Positions 1 to 9,749 of a stretch of DNA of 64,000 nucleotides are shown here, piece after piece. Source of the stretch: Acinetobacter sp. GSS19 (GTDB lineage Bacteria; Pseudomonadota; Gammaproteobacteria; Pseudomonadales; Moraxellaceae); the NCBI RefSeq assembly GCF_028621895.1, contig NZ_CP117520.1, forward strand, positions 682,001-746,000, read 5' to 3'. Positions within the stretch are counted from its first letter, which is position 1; each line of letters starts with the position of its first letter. Both the position numbers and the translations under genes were made by a program. Under the pieces are notes generated by a model. It saw nothing but the letters and a program-made list of their open reading frames with translations. It did not search any database and was not told where the DNA came from.

Positions 1-930
1 CCAGTCCTGGGCTTTCAGTTTGCGGCCTTCATACAAGCCATACAGCAGCTGATTCTTATGAAACACTTCTGAATCAGGCGAGTTAATATATTTCGGTTTA
101 ATTTCATCATTCAGGGCACGACCCCCAAAACCGACCACGCGGCCTTTACTGTCACGAATCGGGAAAATTACTCGATCACGCAGCAGGTCAAAATCACGTC
201 CGTTATCGCTGGTACGAATCAGTCCCAGCAGTTTTAAACCTTCGATATCTTGTGGAAAAGCCTTTTCGAGATGTTGCCAGTCTTCCGGTGCATAACCGAG
301 GCGCCAAAACTGAATGGTTTCAGCTGTCAGACCGCGCTGTTTAAAGTATTGTTGGGCAGTTTTGCTGTTCGGTAATTGCCGTTCATAAAAATGTGCGACA
401 TTTTCCAGTAAATCATACAGATTTCCTTCTTGCACAGGCTGGTCGTGCAGGTCAGCCATCGGTTCAAAACCAGCAAAAGGATCATGGAAAGGCTGAAACT
501 GCTCAAAAGGATCATCGACTAGCGGAGGGCTAACCTCGGCAGCAACTGTATCTGTATGCACAGACGTTGTGGTTTTTGTTGCTGCGGGAGTCGGTTTATT
601 TTCGCGTTTATAGGAAAGTCGTTTGGATTCCTGATTGTCTTTAGGCAGTTCTACACCGGCTTGGCTGGCGAGATCTTTCATGACATCGATAAAATTGCGG
701 TTATCAATATCCATCAGGAAACGGATTGCGTTGCCATTAGCCTGACAGCCAAAGCAGTGGTAGTACTGTTTATCACGATAGACGTGAAAAGAGGGGCTTT
801 TTTCCTGATGAAATGGGCAACAGCCGGAATAGGTACGTCCGGTCTTTTTCAATTTCACACGCTGACCAATCAGATCGACAAGGTCAATCCGATCCAGAAT
901 CTGATCAATCGTATGCTGAGGAATTGCCAT
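1..930 (-). CDS. dnaG: DNA primase DnaG (C-terminal part outside the window)
   Basis: The minus-strand frame starts with ATG at 930-928 and stays open to base 1, giving the first 310 residues. DnaG makes RNA primers at the replication fork. Visible: an N-terminal CHC2 zinc-binding domain with C38-x2-H41 and C59-x2-C62, then the start of the RNA-polymerase (TOPRIM-containing) core, recognisable by FGGRALNDE and KYINSPDSEVFHK. Between them, at about residues 98-155, lies a Thr/Ala/Pro- and then Asp/Phe/Pro-rich linker (with DPFEQFQPFHDPF) longer than the matching part of E. coli DnaG. The end is lost only because the window begins there; I see no frameshift. Family assignment is secure from the zinc motif and core. 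Confidence 0.96.
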   Translation of the reverse strand, partial: MAIPQHTIDQILDRIDLVDLIGQRVKLKKTGRTYSGCCPFHQEKSPSFHVYRDKQYYHCFGCQANGNAIRFLMDIDNRNFIDVMKDLASQAGVELPKDNQESKRLSYKRENKPTPAATKTTTSVHTDTVAAEVSPPLVDDPFEQFQPFHDPFAGFEPMADLHDQPVQEGNLYDLLENVAHFYERQLPNSKTAQQYFKQRGLTAETIQFWRLGYAPEDWQHLEKAFPQDIEGLKLLGLIRTSDNGRDFDLLRDRVIFPIRDSKGRVVGFGGRALNDEIKPKYINSPDSEVFHKNQLLYGLYEGRKLKAQDW

Positions 931-1103
931 AGGAGATAAACCGTTTAATTTCTATTCTGCTCAAAACCATAAAATCGGAGTAACCCGATATTTTACAGCT
1001 GTTGTCTTTCGCTGATATATCATAACAGAATGTACCAGCCTCGTATTGAATCCGAATGGAGAGAATACCCAAGCCGGTTGTTGTCAAATATGCAAGGTAT
1101 TGA

Positions 1104-1138
1104 AATAAAAAAAAGGCAAGTGATTTCACTTGCCTTTT
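1104..1138 (-). terminator. Rho-independent terminator after bamD
   Basis: A near-perfect inverted repeat (AAAAGGCAAGTGA / TCACTTGCCTTTT) lies just downstream of the bamD stop. Read on the minus strand, the stem is followed by an unbroken U-run. Confidence 0.8.
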
Positions 1139-1174
1139 GGGTTTTCCTTTCATTTGAGTGAAAAGAAGAATGAC

Positions 1175-2158
1175 TTATTGCGTTGCTGGTAAGGTAGTCG
1201 CCGGTTGTTCTGGTTTATCCAGTAAACCAAAGCTTAAACGGTTAATCAGGCTGCGTGATGAATCTTCAGTTGCAGCGGGGTGAGTGGTTTCAACCGTATT
1301 CTTTTCACTGCGACCTAAAATCCCGAGCGTCGCACGATTTAGCCAGCTGCCATCTTGACGCGCTGCACGTAAATTGACACTGCCATCCGCTTTCACCAAA
1401 TGCGGATAATTCAGTTTGAGCAGCTCGATGTATTGTTGTGAAGTCGCACGGTCACCGAGCTTGTCATAGCTATAGGCCAATGTGGCCAAGGCTTCTGGAA
1501 TTTGTGGGGTTTGTGGATAGTGTTCCACGACCCATTGCGCACGTTCTGTCGCAGCAATCCAGGCTTTACGTTTGATGTTAAAACGTGCCGCGACCATTTC
1601 ATGTTCAGCCAGTTCCTGACCGATAAACTTCATGCGTTGTGCGGCATCTACGGCATATTGGCTGCTTGGATAACGGCGGATTAAGTCGACAAAGTTTTGA
1701 TAAGCCAGTTTGATATAGCTAACATCGCGATGAGACTGTTTTAATGAAGTGTAACGCAGCAGACCCGCATAGTTTTGTTCCATGTTTGCTACACCGCGAA
1801 CATAGTAAGCATAGTCCACATTTGGATGTTGTGGGTTTAACTTGATGAAACGCTCAGCCAGTGCAACGGCATTTTCATAATCTTTCTGTTGGAATTTTAC
1901 ATAGAGCAATTCGAGCTGTGCCTGTTGGGCATAGTTGCTCGTTGGGTAGTAAGTATCGAGCGCTTCGAGTTGTTTTGCCGCTTCAATATATTGACCACGT
2001 TCCAATGCTTTTTCTGCATTTTGGATATAAATCTGCTCGCTTGATTGAGGGCCGGTATCCACCACTTCTTTTTTTGGATTGCTGCTACAGCCAGTCATTG
2101 CCGTGGCAATACCAAGGGAAACAGCGAGCATTGTCATTTTATAACGTGGTAGCGACAT
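1175..2158 (-). CDS. bamD: Outer membrane protein assembly factor BamD
   Basis: 327-residue lipoprotein. A signal peptide ends in a lipobox (AMTGC, lipidated Cys at 24), followed by Ser-Ser, consistent with outer-membrane sorting. The mature part is rich in TPR-like helices (for example ALERGQYIEAAKQLEAL and YPTSNYAQQAQLEL), as in BamD/ComL, the essential lipoprotein of the BAM complex that inserts beta-barrel proteins. It is longer than E. coli BamD (about 245 aa) because of a C-terminal extension after about residue 260, rich in Ser/Thr/Pro/Ala. It is divergent from rluD, the usual neighbour of bamD in gammaproteobacteria, with only about 70 bp between the starts. Confidence is high from lipobox, repeats and synteny. 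Confidence 0.93.
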   Translation of the reverse strand: MSLPRYKMTMLAVSLGIATAMTGCSSNPKKEVVDTGPQSSEQIYIQNAEKALERGQYIEAAKQLEALDTYYPTSNYAQQAQLELLYVKFQQKDYENAVALAERFIKLNPQHPNVDYAYYVRGVANMEQNYAGLLRYTSLKQSHRDVSYIKLAYQNFVDLIRRYPSSQYAVDAAQRMKFIGQELAEHEMVAARFNIKRKAWIAATERAQWVVEHYPQTPQIPEALATLAYSYDKLGDRATSQQYIELLKLNYPHLVKADGSVNLRAARQDGSWLNRATLGILGRSEKNTVETTHPAATEDSSRSLINRLSFGLLDKPEQPATTLPATQ

Positions 2159-2229
2159 AAAAATTCCTCTGTTATCACGGGCAATGAGCTACAATTGCGC
2201 TATTAAACCACTTTTGTCTTAATGATCAA

Positions 2230-3282
2230 ATGACTTCAGCACAATCTTCTAATTCTAATGTCCCTGAAACGATTCTCGATTTAATTGAAGATTCTGAGGA
2301 TGCAGATAACCATACTTCAGCGCCAACTGCAACCCGTTTATCGTTGCAATTTCAATTGGATGAAAGCTATCTGGGACAGCGCATCGACCAGGTCGCCGCG
2401 AGCGTATGGCATGATTTTTCACGCGAAAAACTCAAGCAGTGGCTGAAGGATGGCCATTTGTTGGTAAATGGTAACATCGTCAAACCGAAATATAAGTGTG
2501 AGGGTAATGAGCTCTTGACGCTGGATGTCGAACTTGAAGTACAAACCTCTAGCCAGCCGGAAAATATCCCTTTAGACATCGTTTATGAAGATGATGACCT
2601 TTTGGTGATCAACAAGCCGGTTGGGATGGTGGTGCATCCAGGGGCGGGGAACTCAAGTGGCACCTTGGTTAATGCATTGCTTTATCATTATCCAAAATCT
2701 GCAGAACTGTCACGTGCCGGTTTGGTGCATCGTATTGATAAAGACACCAGTGGTCTGTTGGTTGTGGCTAAAAACCTCGAAACGCAATTTGCCTTGAGTA
2801 AACAACTGGCAGATAAATCAGTCTATCGTGTTTATGATCTCGTGGTGTATGGCAATATCATTGCGGGTGGAACAATTGATGAACCCATCAAGCGTCATCC
2901 GGTTGACCGAATCAAAATGGCCGTGCTACCGGGCGGTAAAGATGCCGTAACACATTATAATGTTAAAGAGCGTTTCCGTGATTTTACCCGAGTGCAGGCT
3001 CAGCTGGAAACTGGACGTACCCATCAGATCCGCGTCCATTTTAGTTATTTGGGTTTTGGCCTGGTCGGTGATTCGGTATATGTCAGTCGAGTGCGTGTAC
3101 CACCGGGTGCATCTGAATTGCTGATTGAGACTTTGCGTGGTTTTAAACGTCAGGCCTTGCATGCTGCTAAATTGGGTCTGGTTCATCCACGTACTGGTGA
3201 GCAGATGCAATTTGAAGCGCCTTGGCCTGCAGATTTTGCACAGTTGATTGATGTATTACGTCAGGAAAATGCGGCTTACTAA
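2230..3282 (+). CDS. rluD: 23S rRNA pseudouridine synthase RluD
   Basis: 350 residues. An acidic N-terminal tail of about 40 residues precedes an S4 RNA-binding domain (LGQRIDQVAASVWHDFSREK, about 47-110) and an RsuA/RluA catalytic domain with the signature HRIDKDTSGLL; D170 in it is the expected catalytic aspartate. RluD modifies three uridines in helix 69 of 23S rRNA. RluC and RluA have similar motifs, but divergence from bamD and the pgeF gene 17 bp downstream are the classic rluD context. The ATG at 2230 is the first in frame; the acidic tail could be shorter if a later start is used. Confidence 0.93.
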   Translation: MTSAQSSNSNVPETILDLIEDSEDADNHTSAPTATRLSLQFQLDESYLGQRIDQVAASVWHDFSREKLKQWLKDGHLLVNGNIVKPKYKCEGNELLTLDVELEVQTSSQPENIPLDIVYEDDDLLVINKPVGMVVHPGAGNSSGTLVNALLYHYPKSAELSRAGLVHRIDKDTSGLLVVAKNLETQFALSKQLADKSVYRVYDLVVYGNIIAGGTIDEPIKRHPVDRIKMAVLPGGKDAVTHYNVKERFRDFTRVQAQLETGRTHQIRVHFSYLGFGLVGDSVYVSRVRVPPGASELLIETLRGFKRQALHAAKLGLVHPRTGEQMQFEAPWPADFAQLIDVLRQENAAY

Positions 3283-3299
3283 CTTCGGAGGGGGATGAT

Positions 3300-4061
3300 A
3301 TGGATTTTGTACAAGGTGTACCCGAGGGCGTATATGTGGGGCAGACCCAGATTCATCATCCTCATGCTTTGCCTGCTTCCCGTCCAGAACTCACAGGATT
3401 TAATCTGGCTTTACATGTCAATGATGAGCCAAAGCGCGTGCAACAGCATCGCATGACGCTGTTACAAGAGTTTATCCCTTACGGAGTAGAAAAAATCACC
3501 TGGATGACCCAAACCCATAGCACCATTTGTCATACCATCAATGAAAAAATGACCTTTGATGCACTGGAAGGCGATGGTTTGGTCACCCAGCGCAAGGGGC
3601 ATGCCTTGATGATGATGACAGCAGACTGCTTGCCTGTGGTTTTGGGAAATGCACAGGGCACTGAAGTTGCAAACCTGCATGCCGGCTGGCGCGGTTTGGC
3701 TGGCGGGATTATTGAAAACACGATTGCCGCAATGCAGACTCCTCCCGCCTGGGCCTGGTTAGGTGCAGCAATTAGCCAAGCCTGTTTTGAAGTGGGTGCT
3801 GAGGTCAAGCAGGCATTCTGTGATAAATATCCGGATGTCGAAGTGGCGTTTATTGCGGGTCATAAACCTGGCAAATTTTATGCTGATTTATATGCTATCG
3901 CCGGTTATATCTTAAAAAAGCATGGTGTTGAGCGCGTTCTGGGGGGTGAACAATGTTCCTACCGTCAGGCCGAGGATTATTTTTCCTATCGCCGCAATGC
4001 AAACACTGGACGTATGGCAACCTTTGTGTTTATGCGTGAAAATTCTGCTAAAATTGACTAA
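3300..4061 (+). CDS. pgeF: PgeF/YfiH family protein (polyphenol oxidase / purine nucleoside phosphorylase-like)
   Basis: 253 residues with the family motifs TADCLPVVL, HAGWRGLAGGI and QCSYRQAEDYFSYRR, which contribute the Cys/His metal and catalytic site of the DUF152/laccase-domain family. Family members are linked to removal of mis-incorporated amino acids from peptidoglycan precursors (PgeF in E. coli) and to purine nucleoside cleavage; which activity applies here cannot be read from sequence. It follows rluD by 17 bp with a strong purine-rich SD (GGAGGGGG) before the ATG at 3300, so co-transcription is likely. Confidence 0.9.
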   Translation: MDFVQGVPEGVYVGQTQIHHPHALPASRPELTGFNLALHVNDEPKRVQQHRMTLLQEFIPYGVEKITWMTQTHSTICHTINEKMTFDALEGDGLVTQRKGHALMMMTADCLPVVLGNAQGTEVANLHAGWRGLAGGIIENTIAAMQTPPAWAWLGAAISQACFEVGAEVKQAFCDKYPDVEVAFIAGHKPGKFYADLYAIAGYILKKHGVERVLGGEQCSYRQAEDYFSYRRNANTGRMATFVFMRENSAKID

Positions 4062-4082
4062 ATATCTTGGTTTTATCTGCTT

Positions 4083-4640
4083 ATGTCTCTATCACCACAC
4101 ACGCTAGCGATTGTTTACCATAGCCCATATGGGCATACGGCAAAAGTGGCCGCTTATATTGCTCAAGGTGCACAAAAGATGGGGGCACAGGTTCATTTGA
4201 TGTCAATTGAACATTTGGAATGGGAGCAGCTCGATCAGGCACAATGTATCGTATTTGGTTGTCCGACTTATATGGGAAGTGTAACAGCCGACTTTAAAAA
4301 GTTTATGGATGCTAGCTCAAAACGCTGGAAAAATCGCACTTGGCAAGGGAAATTGGCCGCTGGTTTTACCAATTCGGGTGGTCTAAGCGGAGATAAGCTT
4401 TCGGTATTGCAGCAAATTAACCTGTTTGCCATGCAGCATGGCATGCTGTGGTCAGGTTTACCTTTGATGACCACGGGTTCGCAGGACACCGATCTGAACC
4501 GTTTATCTAGTTGTATGGGGTTGATGACGCAATCGGACAATGCACCAGTGGAAATCACACCGCCACAAGGTGATCTCGATACAGCGTTATGGTTTGGTGA
4601 ATACCTTGCGGGGATTCTAAACCGATTAAAAGCTCTTTGA
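4083..4640 (+). CDS. WrbA-like flavodoxin-family NAD(P)H:quinone reductase
   Basis: 185-residue protein with a flavodoxin fold. The N-terminal strand-loop YHSPYGHTAKVA is the FMN-phosphate loop, and FGCPTYMGSVTADFKKFMD and FTNSGGLSGDK correspond to the WrbA/NADPH-dependent FMN reductase family. It most likely reduces quinones by two electrons in the cytoplasm; the substrate is unknown. It starts 21 bp after pgeF without a clear SD and is probably the last gene of the rluD-pgeF run, ending at a hairpin shared with convergent smpB. A more specific name is not justified. Confidence 0.8.
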   Translation: MSLSPHTLAIVYHSPYGHTAKVAAYIAQGAQKMGAQVHLMSIEHLEWEQLDQAQCIVFGCPTYMGSVTADFKKFMDASSKRWKNRTWQGKLAAGFTNSGGLSGDKLSVLQQINLFAMQHGMLWSGLPLMTTGSQDTDLNRLSSCMGLMTQSDNAPVEITPPQGDLDTALWFGEYLAGILNRLKAL

Positions 4641-4654
4641 AAAATGATAGATAC

Positions 4655-4682
4655 AAAAAACCTCCAACAGGAGGTTTTTTTA
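4655..4682. terminator. Bidirectional terminator between the flavodoxin gene and smpB
   Basis: Stem AACCTCC / GGAGGTT with an ACA-type loop and A/T runs on both sides. It sits at the convergent junction and slightly overlaps the 3' end of smpB. Confidence 0.8.
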
Positions 4683-5156
4683 TTTGTGAAAAATGCGAGC
4701 CTTGTCGCGCTGCCAATCACGCTCTTTTTCGGAGGCACGTTTGTCATGCAGCTGTTTCCCTTTCACTAGGGCAATTTCAAGTTTGACCAAATGGCCTTTC
4801 CAGTAGCAAGCTAAAGGTACACAGGAATAACCTTTCTGATTCACGGCACCCATGAGTTTTTCAATCTCACGGCGTGAAAGTAGCAGCTTACGTGTACGCG
4901 TCGCTTCAGGGACCACGTGAGTTGATGCTGAAAGTAATGGCTGGATTTGAGCACCAAACAAAAATGCCTCACCATTTTTAAAAATGACGTAGCTTTCAGT
5001 CAAGCTCATACGACCAGCGCGCAGGGATTTTACTTCCCAGCCTTGTAGGGACAGTCCAGCTTCAAATTTTTCTTCAATAAAATAATCGTGGCGTGCGCGT
5101 TTATTCTGCGCAATGGTTCCACCATTATGTTTTTTTACGACAGTTGCTTTCGCCAT
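4680..5156 (-). CDS. smpB: SsrA-binding protein SmpB
   Basis: 158 residues starting [13 protein letters not shown]. An ATG two codons earlier (5162) is possible, but the MAK start matches the usual family start. SmpB binds tmRNA and delivers it to stalled ribosomes for trans-translation. Visible: the OB-fold with [19 protein letters not shown], and the basic C-terminal tail [17 protein letters not shown] that folds in the ribosomal mRNA channel. It is convergent with the flavodoxin gene and divergent from coaD. tmRNA itself is not in the window. Confidence 0.96.
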   Translation of the reverse strand: MAKATVVKKHNGGTIAQNKRARHDYFIEEKFEAGLSLQGWEVKSLRAGRMSLTESYVIFKNGEAFLFGAQIQPLLSASTHVVPEATRTRKLLLSRREIEKLMGAVNQKGYSCVPLACYWKGHLVKLEIALVKGKQLHDKRASEKERDWQRDKARIFHK

Positions 5157-5210
5157 AATCATGCAATTCCAAAGTTGTCACTATTGTGCCCTAAACTCAA
5201 GATAAGGTGA

Positions 5211-6066
<856 letters not shown>

Positions 6067-6087
6067 TCTTTGCTACTATGCGCGCTT

Positions 6088-6440
<353 letters not shown>

Positions 6441-6463
6441 GTGAATTTTCTTATAAATAGTGC

Positions 6464-6492
6464 TTGACCTTTGCTCAAGAAGCGAAGATAAT
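6464..6492 (+). promoter_or_regulatory. Sigma-70 promoter of the first tRNA-Met gene
   Basis: TTGACC (6464-6469), a 17-nt spacer, then GATAAT (6487-6492), followed by a GC-rich discriminator (GCGCGC) typical of stringently controlled stable-RNA promoters. Confidence 0.75.
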
Positions 6493-6507
6493 GCGCGCAC
6501 AGTTTAC

Positions 6508-6584
6508 GGCTATGTAGCTCAGTTGGTTAGAGCACCGCACTCATAATGCGGGGGTCACAAGTTCAAGTCTCGTCATAGCCACCA
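6508..6584 (+). tRNA. tRNA-Met (CAT), elongator type, copy 1
   Basis: 77 nt including an encoded CCA. The acceptor stem GGCTATG pairs with CATAGCC; the anticodon stem CCGCA/TGCGG closes loop CTCATAA with anticodon CAT. The body resembles the E. coli elongator tRNA-Met and not the initiator (no unpaired first base, no three G-C pairs in the anticodon stem) or the lysidine-modified tRNA-Ile. It is identical to the copy at 6842. Confidence 0.93.
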
Positions 6585-6590
6585 TTTTAT

Positions 6591-6620
6591 AGATCACGCT
6601 CCTGCGTGATCTTTTTTTTT
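6591..6620 (+). terminator. Terminator of tRNA-Met copy 1
   Basis: Stem AGATCACGC / GCGTGATCT with a TCCT loop, followed by nine or more T. Confidence 0.88.
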
Positions 6621-6797
6621 GTGCACTCAATGTCGCGCTGAGGAAGTTAGCTAAAAGTCTTATGAAACTCGTTGGAGAATCTTAAATGATCAAAAATAAG
6701 TAAGATGGCTTTAAGAGAATTTATTGAAAAATTGTTTAAAAAATATCTAATTGAAGATGAATTGCTTAAAGCATAGACAGTAATATAGATGGGGTTA

Positions 6798-6826
6798 TTG
6801 ACGCTGCGATAATAACTTTAGATAAT
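6798..6826 (+). promoter_or_regulatory. Sigma-70 promoter of the second tRNA-Met gene
   Basis: TTGACG (6798-6803), a 17-nt spacer, and GATAAT (6821-6826). The -10 and discriminator (GATAATGTGCGCACAGTTTA) nearly duplicate those of copy 1, whereas the spacer differs. Confidence 0.75.
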
Positions 6827-6841
6827 GTGCGCACAGTTTAA

Positions 6842-6918
6842 GGCTATGTAGCTCAGTTGGTTAGAGCACCGCACTCATAATGCGGGGGTCACAAGTTCAA
6901 GTCTCGTCATAGCCACCA
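6842..6918 (+). tRNA. tRNA-Met (CAT), elongator type, copy 2
   Basis: Identical over all 77 nt to the copy at 6508, with the same CAT anticodon and encoded CCA. The 257 bp separating the copies is not duplicated except for the promoter-proximal 20-25 bp. Confidence 0.93.
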
Positions 6919-6925
6919 TATTCTG

Positions 6926-6957
6926 AAAAAACCACAACCGATTGTTGTGGTTTTTTT
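6926..6957 (+). terminator. Terminator of tRNA-Met copy 2
   Basis: Stem AAAACCACAAC / GTTGTGGTTTT with a CGATT loop and a T-run. Confidence 0.88.
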
Positions 6958-7283
6958 ATGCCTGCTTTTTTGATTGTATCACGGTGTGGTAAGTGGCTAT
7001 TCTCGTGCTGTGTATCTATATTTTAGTGCCATCACCGAGGCAGTGGGTCATTCTTGAATGGATCCAATCTTTAAAGATCATTAAAATCCTGAAATTTAAT
7101 TATTCTAGCCATAAAATTCTACATGTTAGAAATTTTCTATTTCATGATAGATCTGCTGTATGGCGTCGATGTGGCGTGATGATTGAATGTTAAATCCTAT
7201 TAGGATGGGAAAGTTTGATCTTGTATTTGAGTAATCCTTTCTATATTCACTGATTTGAACTAGAGTTGTTTGGTTTAGCATAA
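6958..7283. other. Intergenic region, no supported gene
   Basis: About 325 bp between the tRNA terminator and the nadE terminator. A 66-codon frame at 6993-7193 has no SD and no protein-like composition. I see no other structure here. Confidence 0.6.
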
Positions 7284-7316
7284 AAAAATCCCCAGCATGA
7301 AGCTGGGGATTTTTGC
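7282..7316. terminator. Terminator after nadE
   Basis: Stem AAATCCCCAGC / GCTGGGGATTT directly downstream of the nadE stop, with a strong U-run when read on the minus strand and T's on the plus strand as well. Confidence 0.85.
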
Positions 7317-7329
7317 TTTTCAGAGTGAA

Positions 7330-8955
7330 TTATTCGCCTGGTTTCCAGCCATTCACGATTGGATAGCGACGGTCACGGCCAAATGAGCACGAGCTAATTC
7401 GTGGACCAATCGCGCCTTGGCGGCGTTTATATTCATTACGGTCCACGAGCTTAATTACTTTTTCGACCACAGCTTGTTCAAAACCTTTCGCGATGATGTC
7501 ATCTTGGCTCAGATCTTCTTCAATATAAGCATAAAGAATCGCATCGAGTACGTCATAAGCAGGGAGCGAGTCCTGGTCTTTCTGATCTGGGCGAAGCTCT
7601 GCAGAAGGTGGACGTGTGATTACACGTTCAGGAATCACTGGTGTTTCACTGATGCTATTGCGGTACTTAGCCAATTCAAACACGATCGTCTTATAAACGT
7701 CTTTCAATACTGCAAAGCCACCAACCATATCACCATAAAGGGTGCAGTAACCTACAGATAATTCAGATTTATTACCTGTCGACAGCACGAGGTTGCCGAA
7801 TTTGTTAGACAATCCCATGAGGAGCGTACCACGTGAACGTGCCTGCAAGTTTTCTTCTGTCGCATCGGCAGGGCTGTTGCCAAAGAATGGATATAGTGTT
7901 TGCATAAAACTGTTTACGATCGGGTGAATCTCGGCGATACCAAAGGTGACACCCATGCGTTTAGCTTGCTCGGCAGCATCTTCAATACTGATTTGAGCAG
8001 TATAAGTATAGGGCATCATGACGGCTTGAACCTTGTCCGCACCAATCGCATCGACAGCAATCGCCAGAGTCAGGGCTGAATCAATACCACCAGACAAACC
8101 AAGAATTACACCCGGGAAGCCAGAGCGTTGCACATAATCACGTGTAGCCATCACCAGCGCTTGATAAATCTCAGCCATAGTGCTGAGTGCCGGAGCGGGT
8201 TCAGTCACCTGATAGGCCTTGTTTTCAAGCACATAATCAGTGTAGTAGATTGATTCAATAAAACTTGGTGCTTGTAAAGCGACATCACCATTGTTGTTTA
8301 ATACAAAACTGGTGCCATCAAAAATCAAGTCATCTTGTCCACCGACTTGGTTGACATAGACGAGATGTAGGTTCAGATGTTTGCTCAACTCGCGCATTGT
8401 CGTGACGCGGTGCTGTGGTTTGCCCACTTCATACGGAGAGGCATTCAATACCAGTAAAGTTTCGACATTCAACTTGCTAAGCTGGTTGACTGTGTTAATC
8501 GACCACACATCTTCACAAATCAGCACACCAAACTTATGTCCGAGATATTCGAAAATTAGATGCTGATGGCCTTCGATAAAATAACGTTTTTCGTCAAATA
8601 CGCTATAGTTTGGTAGATTCTGCTTGTTATAAATTCCGAGAATCTCTCCATCTTTCATTACGGCTGCTGAGTTGTAACGTTGGCCTTCTGCAGTAACATT
8701 AACAAAACCAAACACCATGATGATATCTTTAACAGCTTTAAGCGCTTCAAAGGCTTTTTCAGTGCGTTTGGCAAGGCTTGGTCGTACCAATAGGTCTTCT
8801 GCAGGATAGCCGAGCGTGGAAAGCTCTGGGAAAATAATAATATCCGCATTTTGTTTTTTCGCTTCGTTTGCCTGCTCAATCATTTTTTGAGCGTTCGACG
8901 GAATATTGCCAATATGCGGAGAGAACTGAGCAAGGGCAATTTTAAAACTTTTCAT
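7330..8955 (-). CDS. nadE: Glutamine-dependent NAD+ synthetase
   Basis: 541 residues with two fused domains. Residues about 1-260 form a nitrilase-like amidase (FPELSTLGYP with the catalytic Glu, a Lys in KQNLPNYSVFDEKRYF, the nucleophile Cys in LICEDVW) that releases ammonia from glutamine. Residues about 270-541 are the synthetase, with the P-loop LGLSGGIDSALTL. It converts deamido-NAD to NAD+, the last step of NAD synthesis. It is monocistronic, with its own terminator. The length matches the two-domain form; E. coli uses the short ammonia-only form. Confidence 0.95.
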   Translation of the reverse strand: MKSFKIALAQFSPHIGNIPSNAQKMIEQANEAKKQNADIIIFPELSTLGYPAEDLLVRPSLAKRTEKAFEALKAVKDIIMVFGFVNVTAEGQRYNSAAVMKDGEILGIYNKQNLPNYSVFDEKRYFIEGHQHLIFEYLGHKFGVLICEDVWSINTVNQLSKLNVETLLVLNASPYEVGKPQHRVTTMRELSKHLNLHLVYVNQVGGQDDLIFDGTSFVLNNNGDVALQAPSFIESIYYTDYVLENKAYQVTEPAPALSTMAEIYQALVMATRDYVQRSGFPGVILGLSGGIDSALTLAIAVDAIGADKVQAVMMPYTYTAQISIEDAAEQAKRMGVTFGIAEIHPIVNSFMQTLYPFFGNSPADATEENLQARSRGTLLMGLSNKFGNLVLSTGNKSELSVGYCTLYGDMVGGFAVLKDVYKTIVFELAKYRNSISETPVIPERVITRPPSAELRPDQKDQDSLPAYDVLDAILYAYIEEDLSQDDIIAKGFEQAVVEKVIKLVDRNEYKRRQGAIGPRISSCSFGRDRRYPIVNGWKPGE

Positions 8956-9220
8956 TCAAACTTAATCCTATTCCTATAGGTGTGTTACACAACATGTTGA
9001 TTTTTATGGATATAATTATTCAACATTGTGCAGATGATGACAAAACGACATGCAGTCATAAAATTAGAAATAATGTGCTGGTTACTATATACGAATCCCA
9101 TGTTTTAGAGAGAGAAAATAACACGATTTTTTTATAGTCGCCTAAAAAAATTACATAGCTAGACTGTTGTAATAGGGTTTGAGTGTGTTCAGATGGATGG
9201 TAATAAAAAGGGGGGGAGTA

Positions 9221-9700
9221 ATGTGGAGAATCCTGAGAGGGTTAAAATGTCTATATAGGCGTTTACTGGTGGTCAAAAGTAGAGGATTAACCGTTGGGGA
9301 AATTCAGCTGATTCGTTCGGTATTTGGTGATGCTTTGGATGTTGATCGAGTCAAGATCGTGGCTCACCGAGCAATCTTGCGGCACTACGCAATGAGTCCG
9401 AATGGCAATATCTATTTTAATCCGGCGGACTGGTGCGAAGACTTTTCAGTCATGCCTTTGGTAAAGCAATCATGGTTTATTCATGAGATGACACATGTCT
9501 GGCAGGTACAGCAGGGGGTTGCTGTGGTACGCAAGGCATTGTTGGATCGGCGTTATCGCTATCAACTGCAACCGAATAAGACTTTTCTTAACTATGGAAT
9601 TGAACAACAGGCACAAATGGTACAGGATTATTTCTTGAAAAAGCACCTCGGCCATGAATGCTCTTCTTATCAGCAGTGTATCCCTTTTTTGCCGATATAA
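9221..9700 (+). CDS. Small putative zinc metallopeptidase (HEMTHVW motif, vgr-related type)
   Basis: 159 residues from the ATG at 9221, preceded by a run of G (AAGGGGGG) able to act as SD; an ATG at 9179 is less likely. The central motif H88-E-M-T-H92-VW is a HExxH zinc site, and E128 in YGIEQQAQ is a good third ligand, which would make this a gluzincin-like fold. The segment RGLTVGEIQLIRSVFGDALD resembles small proteins annotated as vgr-related in proteobacteria. There is no clear signal peptide; the N-terminus is basic (RGLKCLYRRLL). It is alone between nadE and gltA with a shared terminator. Substrate and role are unknown; no VgrG or type VI gene is nearby. Confidence 0.65.
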   Translation: MWRILRGLKCLYRRLLVVKSRGLTVGEIQLIRSVFGDALDVDRVKIVAHRAILRHYAMSPNGNIYFNPADWCEDFSVMPLVKQSWFIHEMTHVWQVQQGVAVVRKALLDRRYRYQLQPNKTFLNYGIEQQAQMVQDYFLKKHLGHECSSYQQCIPFLPI

Positions 9701-9728
9701 AAAAACCACCCAAGAGGGTGGTTTTTTA
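9700..9728. terminator. Bidirectional terminator between the metallopeptidase gene and gltA
   Basis: Stem AAAACCACCC / GGGTGGTTTT with an AAGA loop and A/T runs on both sides at a convergent junction. Confidence 0.87.
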
Positions 9729-9749
9729 AGACTTTTAATTCTTGGAGAA

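Noticed and set aside
905..1153. 82-codon minus-strand frame upstream of dnaG
   Set aside because: It overlaps the dnaG start and the bamD terminator and has no protein-like features.
6508..6918. tRNA-Ile (lysidine, CAT anticodon) for the two tRNA genes
   Set aside because: The acceptor and D-stem sequences match elongator tRNA-Met far better than ileX-type tRNAs.
6993..7193. 66-codon frame after the tRNA genes
   Set aside because: No SD, no conserved-looking composition, between two terminators.
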